A DNA stretch of 13,706 bases from an uncultured Eubacteriales bacterium. GTDB lineage: Bacteria > Bacillota > Clostridia > Oscillospirales > Acutalibacteraceae. The notes under the pieces were generated by a model. The model had not been told where the DNA came from. It worked only from the letters and a program-made list of their open reading frames with translations, and did no database searches. The translations under genes and the position numbers were made by a program. Each line of letters opens with the position of its first letter. The stretch's first letter is position 1. The stretch covers positions 1 to 13,706 of the forward strand of contig CAREUR010000020.1 of the NCBI GenBank assembly GCA_948968885.1. Reading direction: 5' to 3'. Of the stretch, positions 1 to 8,066 are shown in pieces.

Positions 1-2114
1 AACTTCGTAAATATTTTCAATTCATCAACAGTTATTGAGCCGACGTCATAAATCTCGTTTATGAGCGACATCAAGCACGCAATGGCCGTGTTAAACTTCA
101 TCTCTTCAATATCCGTGCTAACCTTTTTTATCGCCTTATTTAGCGGCACTTCCAACGCTTTCCTAACTCCAGTTTCGCCCGACAGAATGTCCTGCAAATG
201 AAAATATCGCTCCACAAAGCGGCTACAACCCTTTATTCCGTTTGTGCTCCATGGCGCGGCCTTCTCAAAATCGCCAATAAACATCTCATAAAGCCGCATT
301 GTATCGGCACCAAACTCATTCACAATTTCGTCCGGATTAACCACATTTCCCTTGGACTTGCTCATTTTCTCGTTGTTTTCGCCCATAATCAAGCCGTGGC
401 TGGTCCGCTTTGCGTACGGCTCTTTCGTCGGAACGACACCAATGTCGTACAAAAATTTATACCAAAATCGGCTGTATAAAAGGTGCAGCGTGGTGTGCTC
501 CATTCCGCCATTGTACCAGTCCACCGGCAACCAATAGTCTAAATTTCCCTTGCCAGCAAGCGCTTCCTTATTGTGCGAGTCGGTGTATCGCAAAAAGTAC
601 CACGAAGAGCCCGCCCATTGCGGCATTGTGTCGGTTTCTCTTTTAGCATTGGCTCCACACCTGGGGCAAGTCGTGTTAACAAAACTCTTGATATTTGCAA
701 GCGGCGACTCTCCGGTCGTTGTAGGCTCGTATGATTCTACCTCTGGCAATTTTAGCGGCAGTTCGGACTCTGGCACCGGAACATATCCACATTTTTCGCA
801 ATGCACAATCGGAATTGGTTCGCCCCAGTAGCGTTGGCGCGAGAACACCCAGTCGCGCAGCTTGTAGTTTACCTTTGCTTCTCCCCTGCCCGTTTCTTTT
901 AGCCAAGCGAGCATCTTTTCCTTCGCGCTTCCCACAGTTAAGCCATTGAGCGTTCCCGAATTTACCATAACGCCCGTTTCGCAGTCTGTAAAGGCTTCCT
1001 TTGAAATGTTTCCGCCCTGCACGACTTCGATTATCGGCAAAGAAAACTTCTTAGCGAAGGCATAATCGCGCTCATCGTGAGCCGGCACCGCCATAATGGC
1101 GCCCGTTCCGTAAGACATCAGGACATAATCCGAGACAAATATAGGAATTTCCGCATTGTTAACCGGATTTATCGCAAAAATCCCGTCAATCCGCACGCCC
1201 GTCTTGTCCTTAACCAGCTGAGTACGCTCAAATTCGGACTTTTTCGCCGTCTCTTGCTGATATTTTTTTATCTCATCCAAATTTTTAATATCCCCGCAAC
1301 CTCTCTCAATAATGGGATGCTCCGGCGAAATCACCATATATGTAGCGCCATAAATCGTGTCCGGCCGGGTCGTGTAGACAACAATTTCCTCGCCCAAGGT
1401 GGTGTCAAACCTAATAAGTGCGCCCTCCGAGCGGCCAATCCAATTTTTTTGCTGAGCCTTAACGCGTTCCGGATAATCCACCAAATCAAGGTCATCGATC
1501 AAACGCTCGGCGTATTCGGTAATCTTCAGCATCCATTGTGACTTGACCTTCTGAACAACCTCGCTGCCACAGCGCTCGCAGACTCCGCCAACGACCTCTT
1601 CGTTCGCCAAAACGCACTTGCACGACGTGCAAAAGTTAACGCTCATCTCCTTTTTGTACGCCAGGCCGCGCTTAAACAGCTGCAAAAATATCCACTGCGT
1701 CCATTTGTAGTACTCCGGGTCGGTCGTGTCGATCTCACGGCTCCAGTCAAAAGAAAGCCCCAACGACTTTAGCTGGCGCTTGAAGTTTTCGATGTTTTTC
1801 CTCGTTATTATCTTGGGGTGCACATGATTTTTTATCGCAAAATTCTCCGCAGGAAGCCCAAAAGCGTCCCAGCCAATAGGGAAAAGCACGTTATAGCCCT
1901 GCATTCTGTGCTTTCTCGCAATAATGTCGATAGCCGTATAGCTCCTCGGGTGCCCAACGTGCAGCCCTTCTCCCGATGGATACGGAAACTCCACCAGCGC
2001 AAAAAATTTTTCTCTATTCTTTTCACTTTTACAATTATTATCTACGTGAAAAATTTTAGCCTCTTCCCATTTATTTTGCCACTTTTTTTCTATTTCCGCG
2101 TGATTATATTTCAC
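1..2114 (-). CDS. leuS: Leucyl-tRNA synthetase (3' end beyond window)
   Basis: Class I aminoacyl-tRNA synthetase that charges tRNA-Leu with leucine in the cytoplasm. About 704 codons are visible and the frame stays open to the left edge, so the C-terminal anticodon-binding part is cut off (the family is usually 800-870 residues). I translated the frame from the sequence. The HIGH motif is HVGH at residues 52-55 and is followed by PRSYTA. A first zinc site has Cys162/165 and Cys179/182, and a second CxxC pair set lies before the SSWYFLRY segment. The CP1 editing domain shows TTRPDT at 248-253 and AVPAHDERD ending near residue 350. KMSKS is at 583-587. The start is GTG at 2114, with GAGG five bases upstream and AGGAG eleven bases upstream. 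It follows rsfS by 25 bases and is probably co-transcribed with it. No T-box leader fits in that gap. Family identification is certain. Confidence 0.98.
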   Translation of the reverse strand, partial: MKYNHAEIEKKWQNKWEEAKIFHVDNNCKSEKNREKFFALVEFPYPSGEGLHVGHPRSYTAIDIIARKHRMQGYNVLFPIGWDAFGLPAENFAIKNHVHPKIITRKNIENFKRQLKSLGLSFDWSREIDTTDPEYYKWTQWIFLQLFKRGLAYKKEMSVNFCTSCKCVLANEEVVGGVCERCGSEVVQKVKSQWMLKITEYAERLIDDLDLVDYPERVKAQQKNWIGRSEGALIRFDTTLGEEIVVYTTRPDTIYGATYMVISPEHPIIERGCGDIKNLDEIKKYQQETAKKSEFERTQLVKDKTGVRIDGIFAINPVNNAEIPIFVSDYVLMSYGTGAIMAVPAHDERDYAFAKKFSLPIIEVVQGGNISKEAFTDCETGVMVNSGTLNGLTVGSAKEKMLAWLKETGRGEAKVNYKLRDWVFSRQRYWGEPIPIVHCEKCGYVPVPESELPLKLPEVESYEPTTTGESPLANIKSFVNTTCPRCGANAKRETDTMPQWAGSSWYFLRYTDSHNKEALAGKGNLDYWLPVDWYNGGMEHTTLHLLYSRFWYKFLYDIGVVPTKEPYAKRTSHGLIMGENNEKMSKSKGNVVNPDEIVNEFGADTMRLYEMFIGDFEKAAPWSTNGIKGCSRFVERYFHLQDILSGETGVRKALEVPLNKAIKKVSTDIEEMKFNTAIACLMSLINEIYDVGSITVDELKIFTK

Positions 2115-2119
2115 TTGCG

Positions 2120-2130
2120 CCTCAACTCCT
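2120..2130 (-). promoter_or_regulatory. leuS ribosome binding site
   Basis: On the minus strand the bases read AGGAGTTGAGG ahead of GTG at 2114. The GAGG copy ends 5 bases before the start and the AGGAG copy 11 bases before it. This supports the GTG start: no ATG lies in frame at a comparable position, and the protein would otherwise lose its N-terminal helix before the HIGH motif. Confidence 0.6.
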
Positions 2131-2139
2131 TAACAAAAA

Positions 2140-2472
2140 CTATTCATTATCCAAATTTTCAACTTCACCATAAAGATTATAGTATCTGCGCGATTCTTCC
2201 GAAAACACATGCACAATAACTTCGCCATAATCGAGCAAAATCCAACTGTTATAGCGAGAGCCCTCAATATGATTCGGCAAAACGTCAACTTCTTTAAGCT
2301 TAATCTCAGCCTCATCGGCAAGTGCCTTAACGTGCGTCGTGCTAGTTCCAGTCGCAACCACAATATAATCCGCCAAAACGTTGCTGTCATCGGCCTTAAT
2401 GACCTTTATGTTCAGTCCTTTTTTATTTTCAAGAAAATCTTTGCACAGCTGTGCCTTCTCTATCGATTTCAT
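2140..2472 (-). CDS. rsfS: Ribosome silencing factor RsfS (DUF143 / Iojap family)
   Basis: A 110-residue protein, the usual size for RsfS. Family members bind ribosomal protein uL14 on the large subunit and block subunit joining when nutrients are scarce. The sequence shows the family core: an N-terminal helix with KGLNIKVI, the strand DYIVVATGTSTTHVKALAD at about 35-53, and the C-terminal block SWILLDYGEVIVHVF followed by YYNLYG. It starts at ATG 2472 with an AGGGG run very close upstream, so the ribosome binding site has short spacing (about 2-3 bases) and looks weak. It follows yqeK by 24 bases and precedes leuS by 25 bases. The yqeK-rsfS pair is the conserved Bacillota order (yqeK-yqeL in Bacillus). 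Assignment rests on recognisable family motifs, and I see nothing unusual in the protein itself. Confidence 0.94.
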   Translation of the reverse strand: MKSIEKAQLCKDFLENKKGLNIKVIKADDSNVLADYIVVATGTSTTHVKALADEAEIKLKEVDVLPNHIEGSRYNSWILLDYGEVIVHVFSEESRRYYNLYGEVENLDNE

Positions 2473-2496
2473 CGCCCCTGCACGCCCTTTTTTGTT

Positions 2497-3060
2497 TTAA
2501 TTAAAAGCCTTAACGTTGTCGTTGTACGCGCCCAAAGTGTCCGGCGCAACCACGGCTTTCCGCTCTGTTAGCCACTCTATCGAAAAAATCGCCGTCAGGC
2601 ACACCGCCTTGTCCAGGTCCTCCTCCACGACTCGTCTAACCTTCTTTGCCTCGAGCGAAGTCCTGTCCACTGTCGTCATGTCCGCCACAAACACGATTTT
2701 TTCAAGTAGCGACATCCCTGCTCTGCCCGTGGTATGGTACCTTATGGCATTTAATATGTCCTCGTCCACGATATTTAGCTTTGTTTTCATAAATGCCATC
2801 CCAGAAACCGCATGCCAAAGCTTTTTATTCTCGAGCTCTAAATTAGAAAGCCGCATCCCCGCGTCAGAAATAAGCTGCAGTTGCTCCTGTTTGTCAGTCT
2901 GCTTGGTTACATCGTGCAAAAGCCCCGCAATCTCAGCATTTTTAACGTCAGCCCCATATTTTTTTGCAAGATAAACCGCCTGCTTTGCCACATTCAGGCT
3001 GTGTTCGTACCGCTTTTCGTTCAGCCTCGCCCGCAAAACTTCGTAATACTCCTCCAACAT
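2497..3060 (-). CDS. yqeK: HD-domain hydrolase YqeK, probable symmetrical Ap4A hydrolase
   Basis: A 187-residue HD-superfamily phosphohydrolase. Characterised YqeK proteins cleave diadenosine tetraphosphate symmetrically to two ADP. Numbered from the ATG used here, the metal-binding residues are His20 (RYEHSLNVA), His49-Asp50 (GLLHDVTK), His83 (LWHAVSG), His109 (RYHTTGRAGMSLLEK) and Asp127 (FVADM). The usual family sequence after that Asp (roughly ADYIEPxR) reads ADMTTVDR here, a local variation that leaves the metal ligands intact. The longest frame begins at GTG 3069, but GGAG at 3069-3072 sits 8 bases before ATG 3060, so I chose ATG 3060. It is followed by rsfS as in other Bacillota. The expected upstream partner nadD is absent: yhbY lies upstream across a gap of about 100 bases that holds a promoter candidate. 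Confidence 0.93.
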   Translation of the reverse strand: MLEEYYEVLRARLNEKRYEHSLNVAKQAVYLAKKYGADVKNAEIAGLLHDVTKQTDKQEQLQLISDAGMRLSNLELENKKLWHAVSGMAFMKTKLNIVDEDILNAIRYHTTGRAGMSLLEKIVFVADMTTVDRTSLEAKKVRRVVEEDLDKAVCLTAIFSIEWLTERKAVVAPDTLGAYNDNVKAFN

Positions 3061-3068
3061 AAGCCACA

Positions 3069-3072
3069 CTCC
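3069..3072 (-). promoter_or_regulatory. yqeK ribosome binding site (decides the start)
   Basis: GGAG on the minus strand, 8 bases upstream of ATG 3060. The alternative GTG start at 3069-3067 would overlap this motif by one base and has no comparable motif of its own, only GCGGA immediately adjacent. The ATG is therefore the better start. Confidence 0.65.
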
Positions 3073-3098
3073 GCAATCCGCATTTAATCAACACAACT

Positions 3099-3128
3099 AT
3101 TTTACCACGACATCAGGCCTCAGCACAA
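3099..3128 (-). promoter_or_regulatory. Candidate sigma-A extended -10 promoter for yqeK
   Basis: In the gap between yhbY and yqeK the minus strand carries TGGTAAAAT (3107-3099): a -10 of TAAAAT (one mismatch to TATAAT) preceded by an extended TGn element. A weak -35, TTGTGC (3128-3123), lies 18 bases upstream. Transcription would begin about 30 bases before the yqeK ATG. It would let yqeK-rsfS-leuS be expressed independently of the upstream genes. This is pattern reading only. Confidence 0.42.
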
Positions 3129-3146
3129 TACAAAAAATCAAATCAC

Positions 3147-3154
3147 CGATTAAA
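3147..3154 (-). repeat. TTTAATCG intergenic motif, copy 1
   Basis: The minus strand reads GAGATTTAATCGGTGATT, beginning a few bases after the yhbY stop codon. The 8-base core is shared with two other gaps in this window (8037-8044 and 13364-13371), always in the transcribed orientation. Function unknown. It could be chance in AT-rich spacer DNA. Confidence 0.3.
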
Positions 3155-3161
3155 TCTCACT

Positions 3162-3470
3162 TTAATCGCACAACCAGCCCTTTGGCAAATTTATTTTCGG
3201 CTTTTTCTCATTTTTTCTGTATAAAATGAACTTCGTGCCGATAACCTGCACTATTTCTGACATCGTAGCCTCAGCCAAAATCGTCGCAACCTCTCGTGCC
3301 CTTTCCTTTGCGGATTCCAAAACCTTTCCCTTAAAAATCTCGCGCGCAGTCAAAGCCTCGTCCGCCTGCTTTATAACATCTGCGCTGACACCGCCCTTGC
3401 CTACTATCAAGATGGTCTCCAACCCGTTGGCAAGCGCCCGTAAATACGCCCTTTGTTTGCTTGTGATCAT
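3162..3470 (-). CDS. yhbY: YhbY family (CRM domain) ribosome-associated RNA-binding protein
   Basis: A 102-residue single-domain protein of the CRM/YhbY family, which binds RNA and associates with pre-50S ribosomal particles. Visible family features are the N-terminal MITSKQRAYLRALAN, the GKGG loop (family GxxG) at about residues 24-27 followed by VSADVIKQADEALTARE, and the C-terminal strand segment VQVIGTKFILYRKN at about 75-88. The start is ATG 3470, with a strong AGGAG (3483-3479) at 8-base spacing. It lies 39 bases after ftsY. In Bacillus the homologue (yqeI) precedes nadD-yqeK-yqeL, so its presence just upstream of yqeK and rsfS fits, apart from the missing nadD. Small proteins of this family are easy to recognise, and confidence is high. 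Confidence 0.94.
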   Translation of the reverse strand: MITSKQRAYLRALANGLETILIVGKGGVSADVIKQADEALTAREIFKGKVLESAKERAREVATILAEATMSEIVQVIGTKFILYRKNEKKPKINLPKGWLCD

Positions 3471-3509
3471 AAAAATTTCTCCTTTTCATGCTATTTTCAA
3501 ATTGTTTTT

Positions 3510-4430
3510 CTATGCATTTTCCCGTTCGAACAGCGCTTTAGCAAAATTTGCGGCATCAAACGGCTGTAAATCGTCTATTTGCTCCCCTACGCCCACAAAT
3601 TTCACCGGAATGCCAAGTTCTTCCTTCACTGCCAAAACAACCCCGCCTCTGGCCGTCCCGTCTAACTTTGTCAAGACTATCCCTGTGATATTCGCTGCAT
3701 TTTTGAACTCCCTCGCCTGATTAATCGCGTTCTGTCCGGTAGCAGCGTCCAAAACCAGCAAAATTTCCGTCGCAGCGCCCGGCAATTCGCGGGATATCAC
3801 CTTGCTTATTTTCGAAAGCTCGTCCATAAGATGCTTCTTGTTGTGCAATCTTCCCGCCGTGTCGCAGATTATCACATCGCAGTTCCTCGCCTTTGCTGCA
3901 GATATCGTGTCAAAAACGACAGCAGCCGGGTCAGACCCTTCATTCTGCTTGACAATATCCACTTCAGCTCGCTTCGCCCAAATTTCTAACTGATCGATCG
4001 CAGCTGCTCTAAAAGTGTCCGCTGCGCCCAAAATTACCTTCTTGCCGGCCTTTTTCAGCTGAGCTGCCAACTTGCCGATCGTGGTGGTCTTGCCCACGCC
4101 GTTCACGCCGATGATCAGTATAATCGCCGGCTTCGTTGATAAATCAAGCCCCGCATCCTCGCAGGACAAAATGTCCGCAACAATCTTCTCCAAAAGCTCA
4201 TAAACCAACGCCGGGCCGCTCACTCCTTCTTTTTTTACCCTCTCTCGAAGTTCAGAGCAAATTTTCTGAGCCGTCGCCACCCCCGCGTCACTCATAATCA
4301 GCAGCTCCTCTAGCTCCTCAAAAAGCTCCTCATCAATCTTTGTAAACGACTTCAGCATCGAGTCTATCTGCCCCACGATGCTGTCTTTCGTCTTTTTTAA
4401 GCCCTGCTTAAACTTGCTAAAAATGCCCAA
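3510..4430 (-). CDS. ftsY: Signal recognition particle receptor FtsY
   Basis: SRP-receptor GTPase that docks the Ffh-RNA-ribosome complex at the membrane. At 306 residues it has the compact NG form without the long acidic N-terminal A domain seen in E. coli. The N domain covers about 1-95. The G domain has G1 GVNGVGKTT at 108-116, DTFRAAA at 138-144, DTAGR at 190-194, TKLDGTARGG at 254-263 and the closing GVGE at 280-283. The positively charged N-terminus (GIFSKFKQGLKKTK) fits the amphipathic membrane-targeting helix. The start is TTG 4430: the upstream AGGGAG (4445-4440) is 9 bases away, and the ATG nearby leads straight to a stop. It begins 13 bases after the smc stop, the classic smc-ftsY pairing. 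ylxM-ffh, often next in Bacillota, does not follow here. Confidence 0.97.
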   Translation of the reverse strand: MGIFSKFKQGLKKTKDSIVGQIDSMLKSFTKIDEELFEELEELLIMSDAGVATAQKICSELRERVKKEGVSGPALVYELLEKIVADILSCEDAGLDLSTKPAIILIIGVNGVGKTTTIGKLAAQLKKAGKKVILGAADTFRAAAIDQLEIWAKRAEVDIVKQNEGSDPAAVVFDTISAAKARNCDVIICDTAGRLHNKKHLMDELSKISKVISRELPGAATEILLVLDAATGQNAINQAREFKNAANITGIVLTKLDGTARGGVVLAVKEELGIPVKFVGVGEQIDDLQPFDAANFAKALFERENA

Positions 4431-4439
4431 TCAAATCAT

Positions 4440-4445
4440 CTCCCT
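4440..4445 (-). promoter_or_regulatory. ftsY ribosome binding site overlapping the smc stop
   Basis: AGGGAG on the minus strand, 9 bases upstream of the TTG start at 4430. Its first two bases are the last two of the smc stop codon TAG. This supports translational coupling of smc and ftsY and the use of TTG as start. Confidence 0.65.
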
Positions 4446-7400
4446 AACTCACAAAAGTCTTCTCTACCCCGTAGGCTCTAAGCTTCAGCAACTTAGAAAC
4501 CCCCTCATTCTGCATGGTGACGCCATAAAGAGCATCTGCCTCCTCCATGGTCCCACGTCGGTGGCTGATCACAATGAACTGTGTGTTCGCGTTCATCTTT
4601 CTCAAGTATGCCACAAAGCGCTCCACATTCACGTCATCCAAGGCCGCCTCGATCTCATCCAGCACGCAAAATGGCGCCGGGCTGACTTTCATAATGGCAA
4701 AGTAAAGTGCAATAGCAATCAAAGCCCGTTCCCCGCCAGAAAGCGCCTCCAGATGCGTAACGATCTTTCCCGGTGGCTGCACAAAAATCTCTATCCCCGA
4801 GCTCAAAACGTCCGCGCTGTCTGCCAATTCAAGCGTTGCCTTGCCCCCGCCAAACAAATCCTTAAAAACCGCGTCAAAATTTTTATTTATCTGAGTAAAT
4901 TTTTCAGAAAACAATGTTCGCATCTGTCCCGTCAAGTCTGAGATTAACCGATAAAGCTGCTTCTTAGATCGCTCTACGTCGTCTATTTGGCCACCCATGA
5001 ATTCATATCGTTCCGCAACTTCCTTGTATTCATCGATCGCCGCAACGTTTACCATCCCCAAAGTCTTTATTTTAAGCCGTAACTCATTAAGCTCTTTCGC
5101 AACTTTTGGTGTGTCTTCAAGCATTTCAAACTTCGCAGCGGCCTCGCGCCTAGTTAGCTCGTATTCATCCCAAAGTTTTGCAATAATCGCGTCGTATTCC
5201 TTTTGCGCCGTGATTTTTTTATCTTCTAACCGCGCAACTTCGAGCGCAACCGCTTCTTTTTCGTTCAAAGTAGACCGCTCCGAACTTCTGAGCTCAGTTA
5301 TATTCTTTTCGAATTCTATTTTCTCTGCATTAAATCTCGAAATATCGCAGCTTAGCTGGCTTGATATCATTTTTAAATTTTCAGTTTCAGCTTTTGTATC
5401 ACTAATTTTCGCCTCAGTTGCGGCGTTTTTTAAATTTAAAGCATCAATTTCCGTCAACAATTTCTCGCGTTGATCCTCGGCTAACTTGCAATTTTTCAAA
5501 GCAAAATCCACTTCCGCGCTCATCGTTTCTATATCCTTTTCTAAAGACATCGCCTCTATCCGAAAATCACTAAATTTTGAGTTCACCTCATCGCGTCGTT
5601 CGATTATTTCAGCCTTATTTTCTCCCGCACTCTGCAAGGTCCCTTCTGCCGCGCTAATTTGGGCATCGAGTTTTTCTACTTCTTTTTCAGCGTTTTTGGC
5701 AACCTGCGCCAAGCCGTCAATCCTCTGGCTAACCTCTAATATTTCCTTAGAAAAATTTTCATGCAGCTCCTCGGTCGAGCGCAATTCTAGCAATTTTTGC
5801 TGATACTCTCGCTCACCAGAGTCCACCTTCTGCTTGGCTTTTGCCTCGGTCAACTTCAAAATCTCAAGATCTTTATTAAGCTCAACTAGCTTCTCTTGTG
5901 CGTTGAAGAAGTCATCCTTAGCATTTTTGGCCATCGCACTCATTTCGTCATACTCTTTTCGCAGCGTTTTTATCTGTTCGTTGCGGTTTAAAAGCCCCAC
6001 ATTTTTGGCCAAAGCCCCGCCTGTCAACGATCCTCCCGCATTTATAACTTGTCCGTCCCGCGTGACTACTTTAAATTTGTAATTGAACTTTTTCGCGATT
6101 TTAGTAGCGTTGTCAAGCGTATCCGCAATGGCAATTTTTCCGAGCAAAAACTTAAGTATACCCTTATAAACGCTGTCACAGTCGCACAATCTGCTAGCAA
6201 TGCCGATATATCCCTCGCAGTTAGGAAGTTCTCTTTCCGGCATTTCCGCCCCTTTTATGCTTGATATCGGCAAAAACGTCGCCCGACCAACCTTCTTGCT
6301 CTTCAACAATTGTATCGCCTTTTTCGCAGAATCCTCGGTGTCCACAATAATGTTCTGCATCGCCGCGCCCAGAGCCGTCTCAATAGCAATCGAAAACTCG
6401 CTAGGCACCTTAATAAGCCTCGAAACTGGCCCATGGATCCCACTTCCCGTACTTTTTTTCGCTTCCTGAGCCAAAAATTTTACGCTGTGAGAAAACCCAT
6501 CAAGGTTCCGTTCGAGCTCCTCCAAAAAGTGGATCTTTCGCAACTGCGCCTCCGCATCTAAGGTCAACTTGTCTGCGTTTTGCTTTAACTTTTCGCATTC
6601 ACCCGATATAACCCTTATATTCCCTGCGGATTTTTGAGACTTCGCGCAAACCTCGTCCAACTTGAGTTTAGCCTCAGCCAAAGTCCCTTCTTTTATGCGT
6701 AAATCCTCATTTAACTCACGGATTTTTTCCTCATATAAATTTACGTTTTGCTCAACTTCAGCCCTTTTTTGCGTAAAGTCGCCTATGCTGGACCTTGCCG
6801 TCATCATCTCGACTTGTGCCCTAGTCAGCATTTTGTTAAGCTCCGCTAGCTCTTCGCTCGCACCCTTGCTCTTGCCCTCCGACGCCTCTATCTCCTCCGT
6901 TAGCTCCCTCAAAGCCTCCTCATTTCTTTTTAATTTCAACTTTTTTTCCGCTAATTCTTTTTTTAATTCATCTATTCTTTCGTTTTTTTCTTTTATAGAA
7001 ATTTCAAATCCCGGTAAACTCTGCTCCAAGCCCGAAACTTCCTTCAATATCCGCTGAACATTCTCATTATTATGTAAAATGTCATTTTCCAAAACAGAAA
7101 TTTGCCCGCTCTTTTTGATCGCACTTTCCTCGCAATCCGAAATTTTGCGGTTAGTCTCGTCAACTTTAATTGTCCGGCTCAAAATCTCCTTAGAAAGCGC
7201 TTCAATCCTAAGGTTAAACTCCTCCAAACTTTTTTCTATTTCGTCATATTGATGCCTAGCAATGCCGATTTTGTCGTCGTAATTCTTCAAAATGTCCCCA
7301 GATTTGCTCAAGGTAAACAGCCACAAACCGACCTCAATCTGCTTTTTTCTGTTAGCTAGCTCAAGGTACGCCCTGGCCTTCTCAGCCTGCTCCTGCAGCG

Positions 7401-8010
7401 GGCCCAAGCGCTCTTTTAGCTCATTAAAAATGTCATTCAAGCGCAGCAAGTTCTCCTCTGTCTGCTCGAGCTTCCGCTGCGCCTGTTCTTTTCTATACCT
7501 ATACTTCGAGATTCCCACAGCTTCCTCAAAAATCTCACGCCGGTCCTCACTCCTAGCCGCAACAATGCTATCAATCTTCCCCTGGCTTATCATCGAATAG
7601 CCGTCCTTGCCAAGGCCGGTGTCCATAAAAAGCTCGTTGATGTCCTTAAGTCGGACTTCTTTCTTGTTTATCAAATATTCGCTCTCGCCAGAACGATAGA
7701 GCCTGCGCGTGATGGCAACCTCGTCCGACGCAACAGGCAGCCTCCTATCAGCGTTTTCAATAATAAGCGTAACGCTCGCAAACCCCTTTGCCTTGCGCTC
7801 GGTTGTCCCATTAAATATGACGTCTTCCATTTTGGCGCACCGTATTGTCTTCGCGGACTGCTCTCCCAGCACCCAACGGATTGCGTCGCTGATATTGCTT
7901 TTTCCGCTGCCATTTGGCCCCACCACGGTGGTTATTCCCGCGTCAAAGTTTAGCACCGTCTTCTCCGGAAAGGTCTTAAACCCCTGCAATTCTAAAGACT
8001 TTAATAACAC
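4444..8010 (-). CDS. smc: Chromosome partition protein SMC
   Basis: Bacterial condensin ATPase of 1188 residues, the standard SMC length, which works with ScpA and ScpB to compact and segregate the chromosome. The N-terminal head has Walker A GPNGSGKSN at 31-39. Long heptad-rich coiled coils flank a hinge in the middle third. The hinge contains GPVSRLIKV, ETALGAAMQNIIVD and VTRDGQVINAGGSLTGG. The C-terminal head has the ABC signature LSGGE at 1090-1094, Walker B FCVLDE with Asp1118 and Glu1119, the D-loop region ALDDVN, and an H-loop His near 1150. The start is GTG 8010, preceded closely by AGGTGAGG. The rnc stop lies 56 bases upstream and ftsY starts 13 bases downstream, the conserved rnc-smc-ftsY order. 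No truncation or frameshift is seen. Confidence 0.98.
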   Translation of the reverse strand: MLLKSLELQGFKTFPEKTVLNFDAGITTVVGPNGSGKSNISDAIRWVLGEQSAKTIRCAKMEDVIFNGTTERKAKGFASVTLIIENADRRLPVASDEVAITRRLYRSGESEYLINKKEVRLKDINELFMDTGLGKDGYSMISQGKIDSIVAARSEDRREIFEEAVGISKYRYRKEQAQRKLEQTEENLLRLNDIFNELKERLGPLQEQAEKARAYLELANRKKQIEVGLWLFTLSKSGDILKNYDDKIGIARHQYDEIEKSLEEFNLRIEALSKEILSRTIKVDETNRKISDCEESAIKKSGQISVLENDILHNNENVQRILKEVSGLEQSLPGFEISIKEKNERIDELKKELAEKKLKLKRNEEALRELTEEIEASEGKSKGASEELAELNKMLTRAQVEMMTARSSIGDFTQKRAEVEQNVNLYEEKIRELNEDLRIKEGTLAEAKLKLDEVCAKSQKSAGNIRVISGECEKLKQNADKLTLDAEAQLRKIHFLEELERNLDGFSHSVKFLAQEAKKSTGSGIHGPVSRLIKVPSEFSIAIETALGAAMQNIIVDTEDSAKKAIQLLKSKKVGRATFLPISSIKGAEMPERELPNCEGYIGIASRLCDCDSVYKGILKFLLGKIAIADTLDNATKIAKKFNYKFKVVTRDGQVINAGGSLTGGALAKNVGLLNRNEQIKTLRKEYDEMSAMAKNAKDDFFNAQEKLVELNKDLEILKLTEAKAKQKVDSGEREYQQKLLELRSTEELHENFSKEILEVSQRIDGLAQVAKNAEKEVEKLDAQISAAEGTLQSAGENKAEIIERRDEVNSKFSDFRIEAMSLEKDIETMSAEVDFALKNCKLAEDQREKLLTEIDALNLKNAATEAKISDTKAETENLKMISSQLSCDISRFNAEKIEFEKNITELRSSERSTLNEKEAVALEVARLEDKKITAQKEYDAIIAKLWDEYELTRREAAAKFEMLEDTPKVAKELNELRLKIKTLGMVNVAAIDEYKEVAERYEFMGGQIDDVERSKKQLYRLISDLTGQMRTLFSEKFTQINKNFDAVFKDLFGGGKATLELADSADVLSSGIEIFVQPPGKIVTHLEALSGGERALIAIALYFAIMKVSPAPFCVLDEIEAALDDVNVERFVAYLRKMNANTQFIVISHRRGTMEEADALYGVTMQNEGVSKLLKLRAYGVEKTFVS

Positions 8011-8036
8011 AACCTCACCTGCATCTTAGATTAATT

Positions 8037-8044
8037 CGATTAAA
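8037..8044 (-). repeat. TTTAATCG intergenic motif, copy 2
   Basis: The minus strand reads GAGGTTTAATCGAATTAATC inside the 56-base rnc-smc gap. It shares the core with the copies at 3147-3154 and 13364-13371. Role unknown. Confidence 0.3.
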
Positions 8045-8066
8045 CCTCAAAAGTTCCAAAGTGCAA

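Noticed and set aside
1077..1541. Open frame of 154 codons on the plus strand
   Set aside because: It is antisense to the leuS editing domain. The long gene itself is absent from simple frame lists only because it runs off the left edge.
2130..2390. Minus-strand frame of 86 codons overlapping rsfS
   Set aside because: It is an alternative frame of rsfS, Arg/Leu-rich, without a family or its own ribosome binding site.
3115..3124. AGGCCT palindrome in the yhbY-yqeK gap
   Set aside because: Only six bases are symmetric and the flanks do not extend the palindrome, so it is unlikely to be an operator.
3130..3161. Possible intrinsic terminator after yhbY (AATCGGTGATT followed by a T run)
   Set aside because: The stem is only four base pairs of mostly A-T with a 3-base loop, too weak to call, although the six-T run follows closely.
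4378..4941. Open frame of 187 codons on the plus strand
   Set aside because: It is antisense to the smc head domain and the ftsY start, where the minus strand encodes the unmistakable LSGGE and Walker B motifs. No ribosome binding site or family is recognisable.
4444..8010. Coiled-coil gene considered as a possible novel anti-phage or RecN/SbcC-like ATPase
   Set aside because: The length, hinge, LSGGE/Walker B spacing and the rnc-smc-ftsY context identify it as ordinary chromosomal SMC.
8020..8066. Possible promoter in the rnc-smc gap (TTGCAC, 16 bases, TTTAAT)
   Set aside because: The -35 matches only the TTG part, and the gap is AT-rich enough to give such a match by chance. It is not strong enough to list as a feature.
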